Positions 21,755-33,565 are shown, numbered from the stretch's first letter. The stretch: DNA of 64,000 nt from Ancylostoma caninum (GCA_037903475.1 JBAJFG010000314.1:1922001-1986000); one strand, 5' to 3'. The notes: generated from the sequence alone by a model not told the origin. Numbers and translations are program-made.

Positions 21755-23984
21755 AGTTGGAAAAAATGTTAGAAGGCTAAAAGTTGCGAAGATATTAGAG
21801 GACGCGAAAAGTAGTGCGTTTTCGTGAAGGCAGGCAAGAAATGCAGATCGCACGCACGATTACTCAACTATCGTCGTTCCGGAAACGGAGTGAATATGTT
21901 TACTCTTTTTTTGGGAGGAGGGGGGACCAAATTCCAAATCATCGCAGATTCGCGGCTCAGCATCAATGGCAATTTTTTACCAGCCTGTACTTTGCTGCCA
22001 CAAAAAAAACAGATGCAAAGACTTTATTCCTGCGAGTAGATACGTGTATCCTGAGTGTTATTTTCTACGGCCCCATCTCATCCTTCCTTCGATTGAAGTA
22101 ACGAACGCGAACACAACAGCGAGAAGAAGAAGAGAGTTGAAGGCGTTCATTCTGAAACAGATAAAGGATACCACTTGCACCTCACTGCTTTGGAAGAGTA
22201 ATGAAGATCGGGACTCGACGGAACACCAGAATCAAGTTTGTGTGGATACTGTCTGTACTACCGCTTATATACAGATCCTTGCATGTTATATGGGTTACAT
22301 CTAATAAGATTCTAATGGAATTTAAAGTAGATAGAAGTGGACGGCGACAGAAATGGAATTTTGATAGCGCAAACGTGTCATTGTGATAGAAAACGTTGCA
22401 CCAGGGTAAAGCACGGGGTGCGATTCGGATCTCCCAAATACGTGACCCCCTTTTGCTTTCACATGGGCGTAAACCACGTTCATGATTCCGCCATTCTTGG
22501 TGGTACACAGTCTTGCATTGTGATGAGCAATTAAACAGCTTTCATTATATTTTTATCAGTGTTTGGCCTCTCTCAATCTGTAACATTCCAGACATTATAG
22601 ACAAACCTGCCAGTTTTAAGGAAACGTGCCCAACAAGTTTGAGCATGTTAGACATACTGAACATAGAACAAAAAAGGAGAGATCAGATTGCAAGAAAACT
22701 GAACATGTTTGAACAGTATTAGACATGTTTCAACAGTTTTTACGTAAACTTTCCTGTTTTCACTCTCTGCTCCCTCTTCGCTCCGGATACTTTATGCGCA
22801 TCTCTCCACCACTCCAGATTACTACAGTTTCCACCACAGGGCAGGTGCGATAAGGGTGCGATACACGTACCTTCTCCGCACCTGCCCTGTGGTGGAAACT
22901 GTAGTAATCTTTTGCAATAGAGTGCGGAATCGCGTAGGAGCGTGAAATAGCTCCACAGGGGATTTCAGCCGATCTTCGGTGCAATTCTTGCAATATTGAA
23001 CCGATCTAACGTGCGCGACTTGCACAGATGGAGTGAAACTTAGGAAATTTACCGTGATTACTCTCCTGTGGCGGGCAATACATACTAACTTTACTAATTA
23101 CTGCGTCTGTAACTTATTACTATTACTCTGTGTTGCTGTACCAATTTACTGTTATGGGAAAATTTAGATGTAACAGCAGGGATCGTAGAGGTGTGGAACA
23201 TCTCATCCACAGCTCGAATAATATGTTAGATCGTAAACGCCGTTCCTTTCACGATACTTCCTGAAGCCGTCAGCCATTCTGCAGAGTCAGTGCGTAGGTA
23301 AGATAGTATAGCGGTCGCAGGACGAGGATCAATCATAAAGAAAAAACACAACGTACCCCCCCCCCCCTTTGCTTTTTTCGCTTTGCTCCTCTAAATACGT
23401 AGGGGTGGTTTGAAATATCGCACCTGTGCTTTACCCTGCGTTGCACATTCCGTTTCTTTTCTTGTCTCTATGTATGCAGCTAATATCGCATGAAAAGGCC
23501 TGCACAAAAAGCTGGTGTCTATGCAATCTGCTATTCAACTGCTCTCCTTGACTCCAATCTTCGTTACTGATTCGAAAGATAGATTCCAAGTGGCATCTTT
23601 TTACAATGTTTCACGGTATTACCAACTCTCACGTCCTCGCTATTATGTTAGCGTTTGTTGCTTCCACCAAAGGTTATGTATACTACTTAAACTTGCATTA
23701 TACCAACAGGAATGCCAAGGAGAGTGATGGGATTGAAAATAAGACAACAGATTCGATTGTTTATATTCACAAAAGTATGGTATTAGGTTGTAGCGAAAAT
23801 TCTCGAGGTTTTCAGATGTATGCTTTTCTAAACTCCACGCTCAACGGAGCAACTTGTCTTTTGTATATATGAGGAGCACAGGTACGTGCAAGTTTATTGT
23901 TACCATTATCTCCAAACTCCTGCGCAACCCTTGCAGAAAGACGGAGCTTTCAAAGCAGTATCAGTAAATTTGGGACTTTTTAGT
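21755..23984. other. Intergenic region with inverted repeats
   Basis: No gene recognised. It contains the perfect palindrome listed at 22816-22910. A looser inverted pair also occurs: AGGGTAAAGCAC at about 22403 with AAATACGT nearby, and its reverse complement near 23430-23447. These could be the ends of a ~1.05-kb foldback element with the palindrome inside. A C12 run occurs at 23356-23367. Confidence 0.4.
22816..22910. repeat. Perfect 34-nt inverted repeat (strong hairpin)
   Basis: Arms 22816-22849 and 22877-22910 are exact reverse complements over 34 nt, starting AGATTACTACAGTTTCCACC, around a 27-nt spacer. Perfect arms suggest either a recent foldback event or a structured transcript, such as an inverted-repeat small-RNA precursor. 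Nothing in the sequence tells these apart. Confidence 0.9.
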
Positions 23985-24925
23985 ATTCGAGTTCAAATCT
24001 GATGAACTAGCAGCCACATCCAGTCGTCGTATCAATGCTGTATTTGAGGTAGGTACGATTTCCGAACGCACTCCACAGGACTGGTTCAGACGCCTTCGTG
24101 TTGGCGACTCCAACCACTTTCTTTCCACATGGTTGGAAAGCACTTCCGGAGCCGACAATGATCAATTGCGACAGTTGGTAGATCCATGGCAAACTATGAG
24201 TGAAATGTCAAAAGTGTTGGATGTTCATTTTGTCACCATCACCGATTGCATGCATCAGTTGGTTAGAGTACAAAAGTTATCACTGGTGGTGGTCTGAGCG
24301 AAGGTGATTTCCAGTGACGAGTAGAAGTGGCTGTTGCTCTCGTACAGGCGCATGGAGAATTAGCTAGAGCCCCTTCTCACAGAGGATGAGAAGTAATGTC
24401 TCTACGTCAACCTCAAGAGCCGCCGACATTGGTTTGACAAGGATCACCAGCCTGAGCCGCTGCCGAAAGCAGGCCTTCATTGGATGAAGGTTGTTTTGAT
24501 GTGATAGCAAAAGCATAATCCGCTAGGAAATATATACCACCCAGCGACATTGCCATCTTCGCGGACCTGTACTGTCCGCGGCTGCACAGGTTATATTGAA
24601 AAATCGCAGAGAAAGTTCCGAATCACGGCACGATCCGACTCCTGCAGACGACGCTTTCCGCACATTGCAAGAATGACTCACCAAAAGCTACTCGACTCTG
24701 AATGGAAAGTGTTGCCTCACCCATCATAGAATCCTGAGCTTGCGCTAACAAACTATCAATTTTCCCTGTCGCTCTCTGAAGCCATGGAAGCAAAAGCGTT
24801 CGATGATGAAGATAATTATGATCGTTGGTTGAACATTTTTTCCGAGGCAATGCTTCTATTCCGAAGGCATAGAAGGGCTTCCCGAAATTGGCAAAGACTT
24901 ATGGGACTTGAAGGTAATTTATTCA
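23985..24925 (+). pseudogene. mariner transposase pseudogene
   Basis: Mariner transposases move DNA at TA sites with a DD34D active site. Reading frames give RINAVFEVGTISERTPQDWF (HTH domain), DNDQLRQLV, then WFDKDHQPEPLPKA, HIARMTHQKLLDSEWKVLPH, and a C-terminal KAFDDEDNYDRWL. This is the family order, but only with several frame changes and stop codons. The second catalytic motif (normally HDNARPH) is replaced by a frame-disturbed stretch near 24655. Non-functional; terminal repeats not found. Confidence 0.75.
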
Positions 24926-27194
24926 TTTCTTAATGTGCTTTCCTATTTTTAAGAAGCCAATTAAGGGTGGTGTTCCAAAAACGGCGAGAACTTGCCTTAC
25001 TACCTAATACTATGTGCACGATTATTTTTGCAGCAAATTGTATAGAATATCTGAGAACTTGTCATTCCCGCCAATCCGCGAATAGGTGCATGAGTTGTCC
25101 TCAAATTTTAAGGTTTTTGAAAGGCACAGCGCTGAGGGTCGTTGATGTCGGACGCGTGGAAGCAACGCACAAAACGCATTCTCATGATGTTCACGATAAT
25201 AATCTTGCAAGTTCATTTTTGAATTAAATTCAGAACGTCATAATCAGATTGATGTGTAAACGTATTTATATGCGATCAACTGCAGCATTTCTGAGATTTG
25301 TAAGCTAAGCCAGAAGAGGTGTCTGCAGCCATGTTGATTTTATTCGCTGTTCACATGCCATGTCTCGAAGGAACATTTGAGTTTTTTGTTGTATATTAAT
25401 TTCATTTTGCCACTTGTCGTGAACTTTCACTTTCTCAAAAACTAAGAGATAACTGTTCACGTTTAATCAGGTATATGATAACGGGACAGGAGGTGTCGAA
25501 TCCTTGAAAGAAAACATGCTATATTTGAAAAAAAACATCGGAAAATTTTAGTCTTCATCCCTCTCACTAAAAAGCCAGCTGTACTGCTATTGATAAAAAA
25601 ATGAAAAAAAAAGAAAAAAATACTACCCAAACATTCTGAAGCATCGTACTGAAATAAGCGTGAAGTGCTGCAAGCTTAAGCCTCTCCACCCTCCCTCATG
25701 ACCAGGCATGTGCGGTAGAAAAATTTTAGATCCAGTAAAACGTAAGACGGGAAACAGAAGGCCAAAAATGGGCGAAAAACGGAAAGCGTAAAAAATTTTT
25801 GCCCAAGATAGTTTGTGACAAAAAGTTTTCTTCAACATTAGATTTCCTAGATATCTTCTTGATGAGCATAAGTGATGACTCCTTCAAGCAGTTAAGTAAC
25901 ATCATATGCATCAAGTATGTCAGGCGTGGATCTTCCTAGGATAGAAAACATCAGCCCACTTGAGTACTAGGCAGAGAAGTGGTGACTTGGGGAGCCAATT
26001 GGAAGAAGTTCTTGGAGATGTCGCCGAGACCCTACTTGCTGCCATTTCTATCTCTACCTCGTTTCATATTTGCAGATCATACAAGACTCGTATAAAGCTA
26101 TGGACTATGAGATTTTGCATGTGTATTCGAGACATTTGGGTAGTCAACGCAGATACAAAATCATGGGTTTCCCGGCAAAGTGCTAGGAATAATTGCTACA
26201 AAGCTCTTGCCCAAAGAGTTTGTAGTCACCCTGTAATGGCACGACAAAATCTCATGGAAATTTAATATGTGCTCAACCCACATTTCTGTTGAACCTTTTT
26301 TTTTGAGAATTATGAGGAGAGCAAAGCACTTGCATGGTATAGTTGGAACAATGGTGAAGAAGAACCAGGATGCGACGAGAGGGTTATACTGCTGCTGAAG
26401 CAGAAAAAAAGAACAAAAAAGTCCGCGCAGAAAAAAAGAACAAAAAAAGCGCTTGAGCGTAACGTTCGCCGCCTTTGCTGTGAAACAGGCAAATTGAGCA
26501 TCAAAACACGTGAACTCTCTTTAGTATAGGCAAGCTCGCCGGAAACAACAATCCCCCTCTTTCTAAAATTTTCCGTAGTTTTCCGTTTTGCGGGCCAAAA
26601 ACCGTAAAACGTAAAACGTAAAACGGGAAGGCCAAAAATAAGCGGAAAACGGGAAGCCCATGATGTAGTCCCACGCAGCACACACGCACTTTGCATTAAC
26701 ACATTCGCGACCTTACGTTTTTGGCATGGTGTGTCACATGGAACACACGCGCTTATGCACAAGTGGCACCCGTGCTCAACAGCTTGAGCACGTGGTCCCA
26801 CGCGGTAGGAATATTTCCTCCCCAGCATAAAACCCGGATTGTGCGCAGATCTGAACCTGATCTTTTTCTCTTTTGTGATAGTCAATAGTGTTTCCAAATG
26901 TTTGTCGTCCATTCACTTGATACTGATTGTAGTTTTTTTTTCATATGTATCGTTCTCTCTGGTGTATGTTTTAACCACATATTAGAAAAAGTTCGAGTGA
27001 AGGTCTGCTCTGCCCAGTGCATGTATAGAGAGCTTGAATATTTGTTAGTATAACACTACATAGAAGTTTGCTGATTATGACTTTTTCATAGAAATATAAC
27101 TCTGAAAAGAGCGTGCTCACCCGGTTGAGCACGCGGTCCCACACATTGCACCATACGTGTCGACCGGTTGAGCACATCCTCGCGAAGGTGGTAA
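24926..27194. other. Intergenic region with a duplicated ~50-bp repeat
   Basis: No gene recognised; open frames at 25960-26265 and 26310-26912 have no visible family signature. AAAACGTAAGACGGGAAACA followed by GAAGGCCAAAAATGGGCG (25738-25780) resembles AAAACGTAAAACGGGAAGGCC and AAAAATAAGCGGAAAACGGG (26609-26653). GTGCTCAA/TTGAGCAC hairpins followed by GGTCCCAC occur near 26771 and 27113. Confidence 0.4.
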
Positions 27195-27946
27195 AGGTAG
27201 TGTCCAGGCAAAACTTTCGAGTACTGGGTTTCTGTGTTTTCTAGGGCAGCTTGGCTCACTCGTACCAGGTATGAACTTGAAAGACCTCAAAACGCTCGGA
27301 AAAACCATTTTCCAAGCGCCTTCCTGACTGATGCGGACGAGACGTCCGACAACACTCTCGTCATAGAGGGTGCAGAAAAAATTTTTTATCGATTGACAGC
27401 GCCAGTTCGCTGTTTTAATTATAGCTTCAACCAGTCAGTTGCTATTCCTTTAGGGGTCCGCATCTCTGCTAAAGTGCTACTTTTTACCAGTTTAAACATG
27501 TAGAGATGAGTTTCGGTATGAATCTCCCGACACAATGTGGTCGTCGAGCACTCCATCAAGTATAGACCCGTAAACTGTAGATCCAGGTTCATCTGAAATG
27601 AAGAACTGGAGTGTTGAGCAACAGTACCTGAATGTCCAGAACACATAAGCAAACTTGAGGCGCATACATGGAGATATATCAATCACAGTAGAGAGACGCT
27701 GCCACAATCAGTTTGATATTTTCCAACGATGTTTCACCTTACACCAACTTTACGTGCAGAATGGCAGACGCCGGGAGGGCGGGCTAGGCACTGGAGATGG
27801 GTTTGGGTACTGGATCTAATCTAAGACGGATATCTCGCTTATTTCTGCGACTTTTTCGCTGAAACTTTGGCATTTGCCCATGGAGTCGACCCGCTATCAT
27901 GGTCTAATGAGCACTCAAGCTCAAAGGTTTTGCCTGGACACTGCCT
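27195..27946. mobile_element. TTAA-flanked inverted-repeat element, copy C
   Basis: The left terminus AGGTAGTGTCCAGGCAAAAC and the inverted right terminus AGGCAGTGTCCAGGCAAAAC match over 20 bp with one mismatch. TTAA follows the right end (27947-27950); on the left it has decayed to GTAA (27191-27194). The termini are related to copies A and B (AGGCAG start). The 752-bp interior has no transposase. Confidence 0.65.
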
Positions 27947-28479
27947 TTAACTAACCTTAACCGTGATCAAGAATTGGTGTTTCTCGGTAGTGCAGAGAAG
28001 TTGATAAGCAGAACTTTTTTGTTCAGAAAGAAGCAGAAAGCTTGTCGATTCATTTGCAGCGGAGTCCTTTGAAAAAGGAGCTGGACTAAGAAAATTGCTT
28101 TTTAGTAATAAAAAGGATTAGCTTAAATTCAGTTCTGAGGAACTTTGACGTTAGGATCTCTCTAAGCAAGAGACCTGTCTCTCCTGTGGAATATTGCTCA
28201 TTTATTTATTTGCTGCGCTCGAAAGAGTGGAAATTCACCGAAACGGACGGAATTGAACGACGTTACATTGATAGCCCCAGATTACTTCCACGCATTTAAC
28301 ATTTAAGGCCTATCTTAAGAAGGAGAAGAAGGATCTATCTTAAGAAGATGTGTGTTTCTACCTTCCATGGTAAATTATGTAGCGGATAAGTATTTCAGGT
28401 CGATCCTCCTATTGAAATCCTTAGTCACTTAACAGGTTCATTGGCTAGATTAGAGCACATGAGAGAATATAGCATTCCA
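27947..28479. other. Intergenic, nothing recognised
   Basis: AT-rich DNA with no exon, repeat boundary or RNA gene that could be supported. Confidence 0.35.
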
Positions 28480-28645
28480 CAGTCCCATCCTTGAGAATAG
28501 ACAACCCCAGGATGTTGGATTTTGGAAATTGCGTCGATTTCGGCCCCGCAATTAGGGGCACGTGCACGGATGGCTCGAGCCCAGAGCTAGAGGCTGATCG
28601 GCGAAAGTGCACTTGCTGCAGTGTTAGTTCGAACATCGATTTCCC
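28480..28645 (+). repeat. Interspersed repeat with GCCCCGCAATTAGGGGC core, copy 1
   Basis: A 25-nt identical core (GGCCCCGCAATTAGGGGCAC continuing to GTGCA) and the following ~80 bp (CCAGAGCTAGAGGC, CGAAAGTGCA) recur at 34590-34710 in the same orientation. The core has a CCCC/GGGG palindrome and a CACGTG box. The - strand frame reads similarly in both copies (SASSSG, VHVPLIAGPK), but whether it is coding is open. Confidence 0.6.
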
Positions 28646-28830
28646 GTACTCTGCGCTAGTTTGGCGTATCGTTTGATTGTGAAGGAAATGAAAAGGCGAA
28701 GTTTTCTGTGATTTCCTTAGCCTATGAGTTAATAAATTTTGAATTGAATTTATGGAAATTCAGGACTCTCAAATGAGAAACCCATGTATTTACCTAACTC
28801 TTCCTTTGTTCGAGCTGGAAGAAAACTCCA

Positions 28831-29742
28831 TCCCAGACAAACTTTCGGACCTTCCGCGGAGCTTGTTCGGAACTTGCGCGGGTGACCCGACGGAAGTTCC
28901 GAATAAGCTCCGCGGAAGTTCCGAACTGGCTCCGCGGAAGTTCCGAACTAGCTCCGCGGAAGTTCCGAAATCGAACAGGAGTGACGTAATTCGTGCATTA
29001 TAGAGTCAATCATAATTCGAGTAATAAGGTAAAAAGGGCCAACATGGAGTGATGAACACCTCCAGGCCTCCCGATGCCAAAAATCGTGGGATCATGAGTC
29101 CCACCACAGATCGTTCACCACGTAGGACTAATTGCGCATGTAGTAACTATGTTATGTGAAGATGAGCTTCAAGCAGGTCTGCCGTCTGACTGTGCTACGT
29201 ATCTGCGTCAGGTTTCAAAATCAATGATAACATGGAAAAATTCCTCTTTGGTAAAAATCTGTCAAATTTTCGTATTTATGGGAATAATCCCAGGCGTACA
29301 TTTATCTGACACGAGTTTTACCCGAAATTCGACATTAAAGATGTCATTATTGGGGCATCCCGAAGTGAATTTCGAGGAAAAAATAGCGTAAAAATTTTTG
29401 TATTCTACACGGCTTCTTATTTGGTTAGCCGAAGTTAATCAAGAACATATCAATATAAAAATTGGACAAAAACATGTCATTTGATCTGTTAGTTTCTTGG
29501 ATCATTCCATCTCTCTCGAAGCTCCGCGGAAGTTCCGAAAAGTGTCAAGCTCCGCGGAAGTTCCGAAGCTACTTTTTTCTCTGCGTCTCCATTCGGAACT
29601 TGCGCGGAACTTCCGAAAAAATCGACGAGTGACGTCATATTTCCGCGGAGGTTCCGAAAATCGAGCTCTAGTAGTAAATCAGGCTCCGCGGAAGTTCCGA
29701 AAATCGGCAAGCTCCGCGGAAGTTCCGAAAGTTTGTCTGGGA
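28831..29742. mobile_element. Foldback-type element with repeated CTCCGCGGAAGTTCCGAA motif
   Basis: The outer ends form an inverted repeat: TCCCAGACAAACTTTCGGA at 28831 and its reverse complement ending TTTGTCTGGGA at 29742. Inside both ends lie clusters of CTCCGCGGAAGTTCCGAA in direct or inverted form: about five between 28851 and 28970, and about seven between 29519 and 29730. The unique middle (about 28980-29510) is AT-rich with no transposase. No clear target duplication was found. Non-autonomous DNA transposon is the most likely identity. Confidence 0.65.
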
Positions 29743-30652
29743 TTTGTCTCTATACGAAGTCCTCTAAACTGGCCTCTGGCATCATGCTTGCATCGTTTTC
29801 ATATCAGGCACTGGAGCCGAATCCTGCTATTGTTTGGTTCTATCTAAGCGTAAGAATGGAGGCGATGAACTAAATGGCTGACTAAAACATTGCTTGGAGG
29901 GGAAGCAAAATGAAAAAGTCATCGGCAACACAGATCCGATCTATATCTTTCGCAAACATGCGGCTAGAATCGCGAATAAAGCGTATACTTCATTTATACT
30001 TCTGGAGGCAACAACCTGCTTCACTCCTCACAGAAGTGCCAAGTCTCTGAAGTTTAATCCTTTTGACCTGGAGTTAATCCTTTTGACCTGGAGCAAAGTT
30101 GCACCTGCATTACTTCCGTCAGTATGCCACTGCAGTATTTGCCCCTTGCTCCTAAGTAGGCTTTCACATTAATAGGCACACTTCAAACAAAAGTCGATTT
30201 TTTTCTGTTTGTCATGATAAAGCCTCAATTATGTACGCGTATACGTAGAATTTTGCCAGCGTTGCGTATTTTAGGCAATCATCTTGGTGCGTCGACGTTT
30301 ATGAGGCACCTCGTAAGCTAAAATTATGGTTCACCGGAGTCCGATCCGGTCGGGTTATGAAAAATACGTATCGATCGCCGGATAACGAAGAGCAATACGT
30401 ATCTTTTGTTATCCGATCGGATCGAGCTACGATGCACTACAAATGTTGCTATAAGAACAAAAATTGTTGCATACGTTCATTCATCGCCGATCTGATCGCC
30501 ATGAGCAGGAGGCACATGATCTTGTGTACAACCATTGATCCATACGACATTGAGCAATCTTTTCTTCATAGAATGTATTCTAGAAATGCAGTGATAATGA
30601 GAAATTTGATCCTCTTCTTATAGGTAGTCGACTGTAACCCTGTGATGCAACT
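29743..30652. other. Intergenic, nothing recognised
   Basis: A 16-bp tandem duplication (CTTTTGACCTGGAGTTAATC then CTTTTGACCTGGAG) lies at about 30059-30094. An imperfect hairpin around 30370-30425 has GGATAAC/GTTATCC arms. No gene was seen. Confidence 0.35.
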
Positions 30653-30654
30653 AT

Positions 30655-30953
30655 AGTGGAGTCGTTTTGACAGTGCGTTGTCCGCGGTAGCGGCCCCGCT
30701 GGCATTGGAGCACGCAGTGCGGTTAGTCAAGCAGTTGACCCACTATGGATCCGGCTTCCTTGATGGGTTTTATCGTCTGTTCCCTTCTTCATTTGTTCTA
30801 AGAGCTGAGAAAGAAATATATAAGGAGAAACAAGCTACAAAACTTTTCAAAGATACTAGATGAATCATAGGTCAACTTTTTGACCGACCGCGCTGCGTGC
30901 TCCAATGCCAGGGAGCCGCTGTCGCGGAAAACGCACTGTCAAAACGACTCCAC
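30655..30953. mobile_element. ~300-bp TA-flanked MITE with ~80-bp inverted termini
   Basis: The left arm begins AGTGGAGTCGTTTTGACAGT after TA. The right arm is its inverted copy ending ACTGTCAAAACGACTCCACT. Similarity of the arms extends about 80 bp inwards (TGGCATTGGAGCACGCAG in both). The TA flank and length suggest a Tc1/mariner-mobilised MITE. The Helitron at 30956 was inserted at its right-hand TA. Confidence 0.7.
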
Positions 30954-30955
30954 TA

Positions 30956-32049
30956 TCTGTATATATAAAAGTCAAAGTTTGTGTGTGTGTGTGTTTGTTT
31001 GTATGTTTGTATGTTTGTATGTTCGGAATAGAAATCGCGGAGGTTGAACCGATCCGGACGAAATTTTGCAGGCTGTCCCTACAGGGGACGGCGGAGCTCA
31101 TAGGCTACTTTGCACCAGGGATTATCGATTGATTGATCGATTATATCGATTTTATTGATTTTTCGTTATTTTTGGCCAGGGGTCGGTGAGGACATGTCTT
31201 CTGGGGTTCCTCAATACGCTGAATACGAATATGACAACCATTTTGCACGAAATATTGATTTATCGAATTTATCGATTTTTCCCATTTTCGCTCGGAGACG
31301 GACAAAGACATGTCTTTTGGGGTTTCTCAATACGCTGAGTACGAATATGACAACCATTTCGCATGAAATATTGACTTATTGATTTTATCGATTTTTTCCA
31401 TTTTCGCTCGGGGACAGACAAGGACATGTATACTGGGGTTTCTCAATACGCTGAGTACGAATATGACAACCATTTCGCATGAAATATCGGTTTATCGATT
31501 TTATTGATTTTTGGCTCTTCCGCCAAAAGGGGCGGTGAAGACATATCCCCTGTGGTTCCTCATTACGCTGAATACGAATATGACAACTATTTTGCACGAA
31601 ATATTGACTTACTGATTTTATCGATTTTTTCCATTTTCGCTCGGGGACAGACAAGGACATGTATACTGGTGTTTCTCAATACGCTGAACACGCATATGAC
31701 ATATGACACATTCTGCACAAAATATCGATTTATCGATTTTATTGATTTTTGGCTCTTTTGCCCAATGGAGCGGTGAGGACATGTCTCCTGGGGTTCCTCG
31801 ATACGCTGAATATGAATATCGCAACCACTTTACACGAAAACATCGATTCCATATCACCAAAATAGCTTTGCCAACTTCTCGCCCACAAGTCGATGGGGAA
31901 GGCTCACTTGGGCTTCGCTAACATGCTGCTCACCAAAGTTATGGAGATTTTGATGTTTGAATGAATTTATCGGTGATCGTAATTGGCCTCAGCAGTATGA
32001 TAAAGCCATGGTGGTAAGACACCCGAGCGAAGCCGGGTACGGCAGCTAG
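30956..32049 (+). mobile_element. Non-autonomous Helitron, copy 1 (uninterrupted)
   Basis: The element starts TCTGTATATATAAAAGTC after an A and ends CTAG before a T. A terminal hairpin (ACCCG-AGCGAAGC-CGGGT) lies 7 nt inside the 3' end, as expected of Helitrons, which insert between A and T without a duplication. It contains a GT-rich tract near 30980-31022, six ~117-bp internal repeats and no Rep/helicase gene. A second copy at 36919-42131 shares both ends. Confidence 0.85.
31185..31850 (+). repeat. Six ~117-bp tandem repeats inside Helitron copy 1
   Basis: Units begin near 31192, 31307, 31423, 31540, 31657 and 31779. Each has a GACATGTCTYCTGGGGTTCC block, then ATACGCTGAATACGAATATG and an ATCGATTTTATTGATTTTT spacer. 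Because the period is close to a multiple of three, long open frames run through them; these are artefacts. Confidence 0.8.
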
Positions 32050-33273
32050 TACTTTATATTAGTCAATCCGCATGTAGCAAATGACTGTACCCCATTTGCC
32101 CAATTTAAGTGCTAGGTCGTTTGATCTGAGATGTTTTTGATTTCACCAATTTATTCATTTTGCTGATTACTCCTAGAGATCGAGAAGTAATCAGAGGTCA
32201 GCAAGTGCAAATATCCTTTGAGCTCCAAAATTATCCTGGTTATTTAGAGCGATCAGTTTGACACAGCATTTCAATAGAAGTATCTGGAATTTGGATGGGA
32301 AATTCCCTCAAATAATGATCAAGAAACTGAAAAAAATTGACTCTGCACTATACATGCTATTGCAAACAAGCTTGAATCGTTCTGGAAGCTTTTGACTCAG
32401 TAAACTCGCGAGAGATACGACCCCTACGTCAGGGGCACAGCTGCCAAGTTGCTTTGGCGTAGGTTTTAGGTGCCCTGGTAGCATGCCATGCATTGTTCCA
32501 AGTGTGTGGCAGTTTCCGAAGCCGAAAACGTAGCCAATCCATGCCAATCCCATCCAGGAATCATATACTCCGCAGGATGGTTTGATGAAGTGGGACAGTA
32601 GTGAGCAGAGCCTGCTGCGAAGTCATTCATGGTTTTTCTTTCTTTTTCTCCTTTTAGTTCAATCTAAATGCCTCTACACGACATATTTAAGGCCTTGAAC
32701 AAGCATGGGATGTCGAGGTAAGAAGTGCTGTGACCAGCCAAGATTTTCATTTTCCCCCACCAATAACCTTAAATGTTAACAAAAATCATTCACAGAGTTT
32801 TTTTTACTACATCTTAAGCCTACCTATGTGCATTTTCTCATATGCGAGCTTTTACGATTTTTCCGCAGTTCAGTAGAACGTTCAATCAGTACCATGTACG
32901 AAAGTCAGCGTTTGATGAGATTATGTGCTATTCCTCGTATTCATTTCGATTCAAAGAGGAATTGATCTATTTCCTTCTATAAGCGAGTGATTTACAAGCA
33001 AGTTGCCAACATTATGATAAAAGCTGCGACTTTAGACTTGGAATACAGATAGCTCATCCCATGCTCAAGTTTCATCTGAGTAGCTCAATCCATAAATGAG
33101 TTACTCCTAACAAGGTGTGAGTGAGGCGCGAGATGACCTGATTAATTACTTTTCGTATGAAAGGCCCCTCTCCCACTGCAACAATCTGTAGTTGCAGTAT
33201 GTAGCCGCTGCTGTTCTTGAAATTTTTGCGCATTGGTTGTGTCCAGCACTCTCAAATTTATGTATGTACATAC
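32050..33273. other. Intergenic, nothing recognised
   Basis: No exon, RNA gene or defined repeat. An 81-codon open frame on the - strand (32308-32553) has no recognisable domain. Confidence 0.35.
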
Positions 33274-33557
33274 CAGTGGCGGACGCAGAAAGTGGGCGGG
33301 AAGGGGGGGGCGCAGGAAAAAAAAGTGGGGTGTCAGCCGCTTTGGGTACCCAGATGGAAAATAAAATTAATAAAATTATTAATTATAATAGTAAATAATA
33401 AATAAAAATTATATTAAAAATAATAATAAAAATAAACGACCAAAAATAGACTAATACAAGGCTTCTATTTATATTGTCAAGTAATTTCGAAAATTTGGCA
33501 ACCCATTCTCGGGGGGGGGGTCGCACCTCCCCCCCCGTCACCCTGCGTCCGCCACTG
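33274..33557. mobile_element. hAT-type MITE with 8-bp target duplication
   Basis: The termini are a perfect 15-bp inverted repeat CAGTGGCGGACGCAG. The flanks GTACATAC (33266-33273) and ATACATAC (33558-33565) match in 7 of 8 bases. An 8-bp duplication with CAGNGGCG-type ends is typical of hAT transposons. The 284-bp interior is AT-rich, with G-runs next to the termini and no transposase. Confidence 0.75.
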
Positions 33558-33565
33558 ATACATAC

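Noticed and set aside
25960..26912. Open frames of 101 and 200 codons
   Set aside because: No recognisable domain, poor splice context and low-complexity stretches; not supported as genes.
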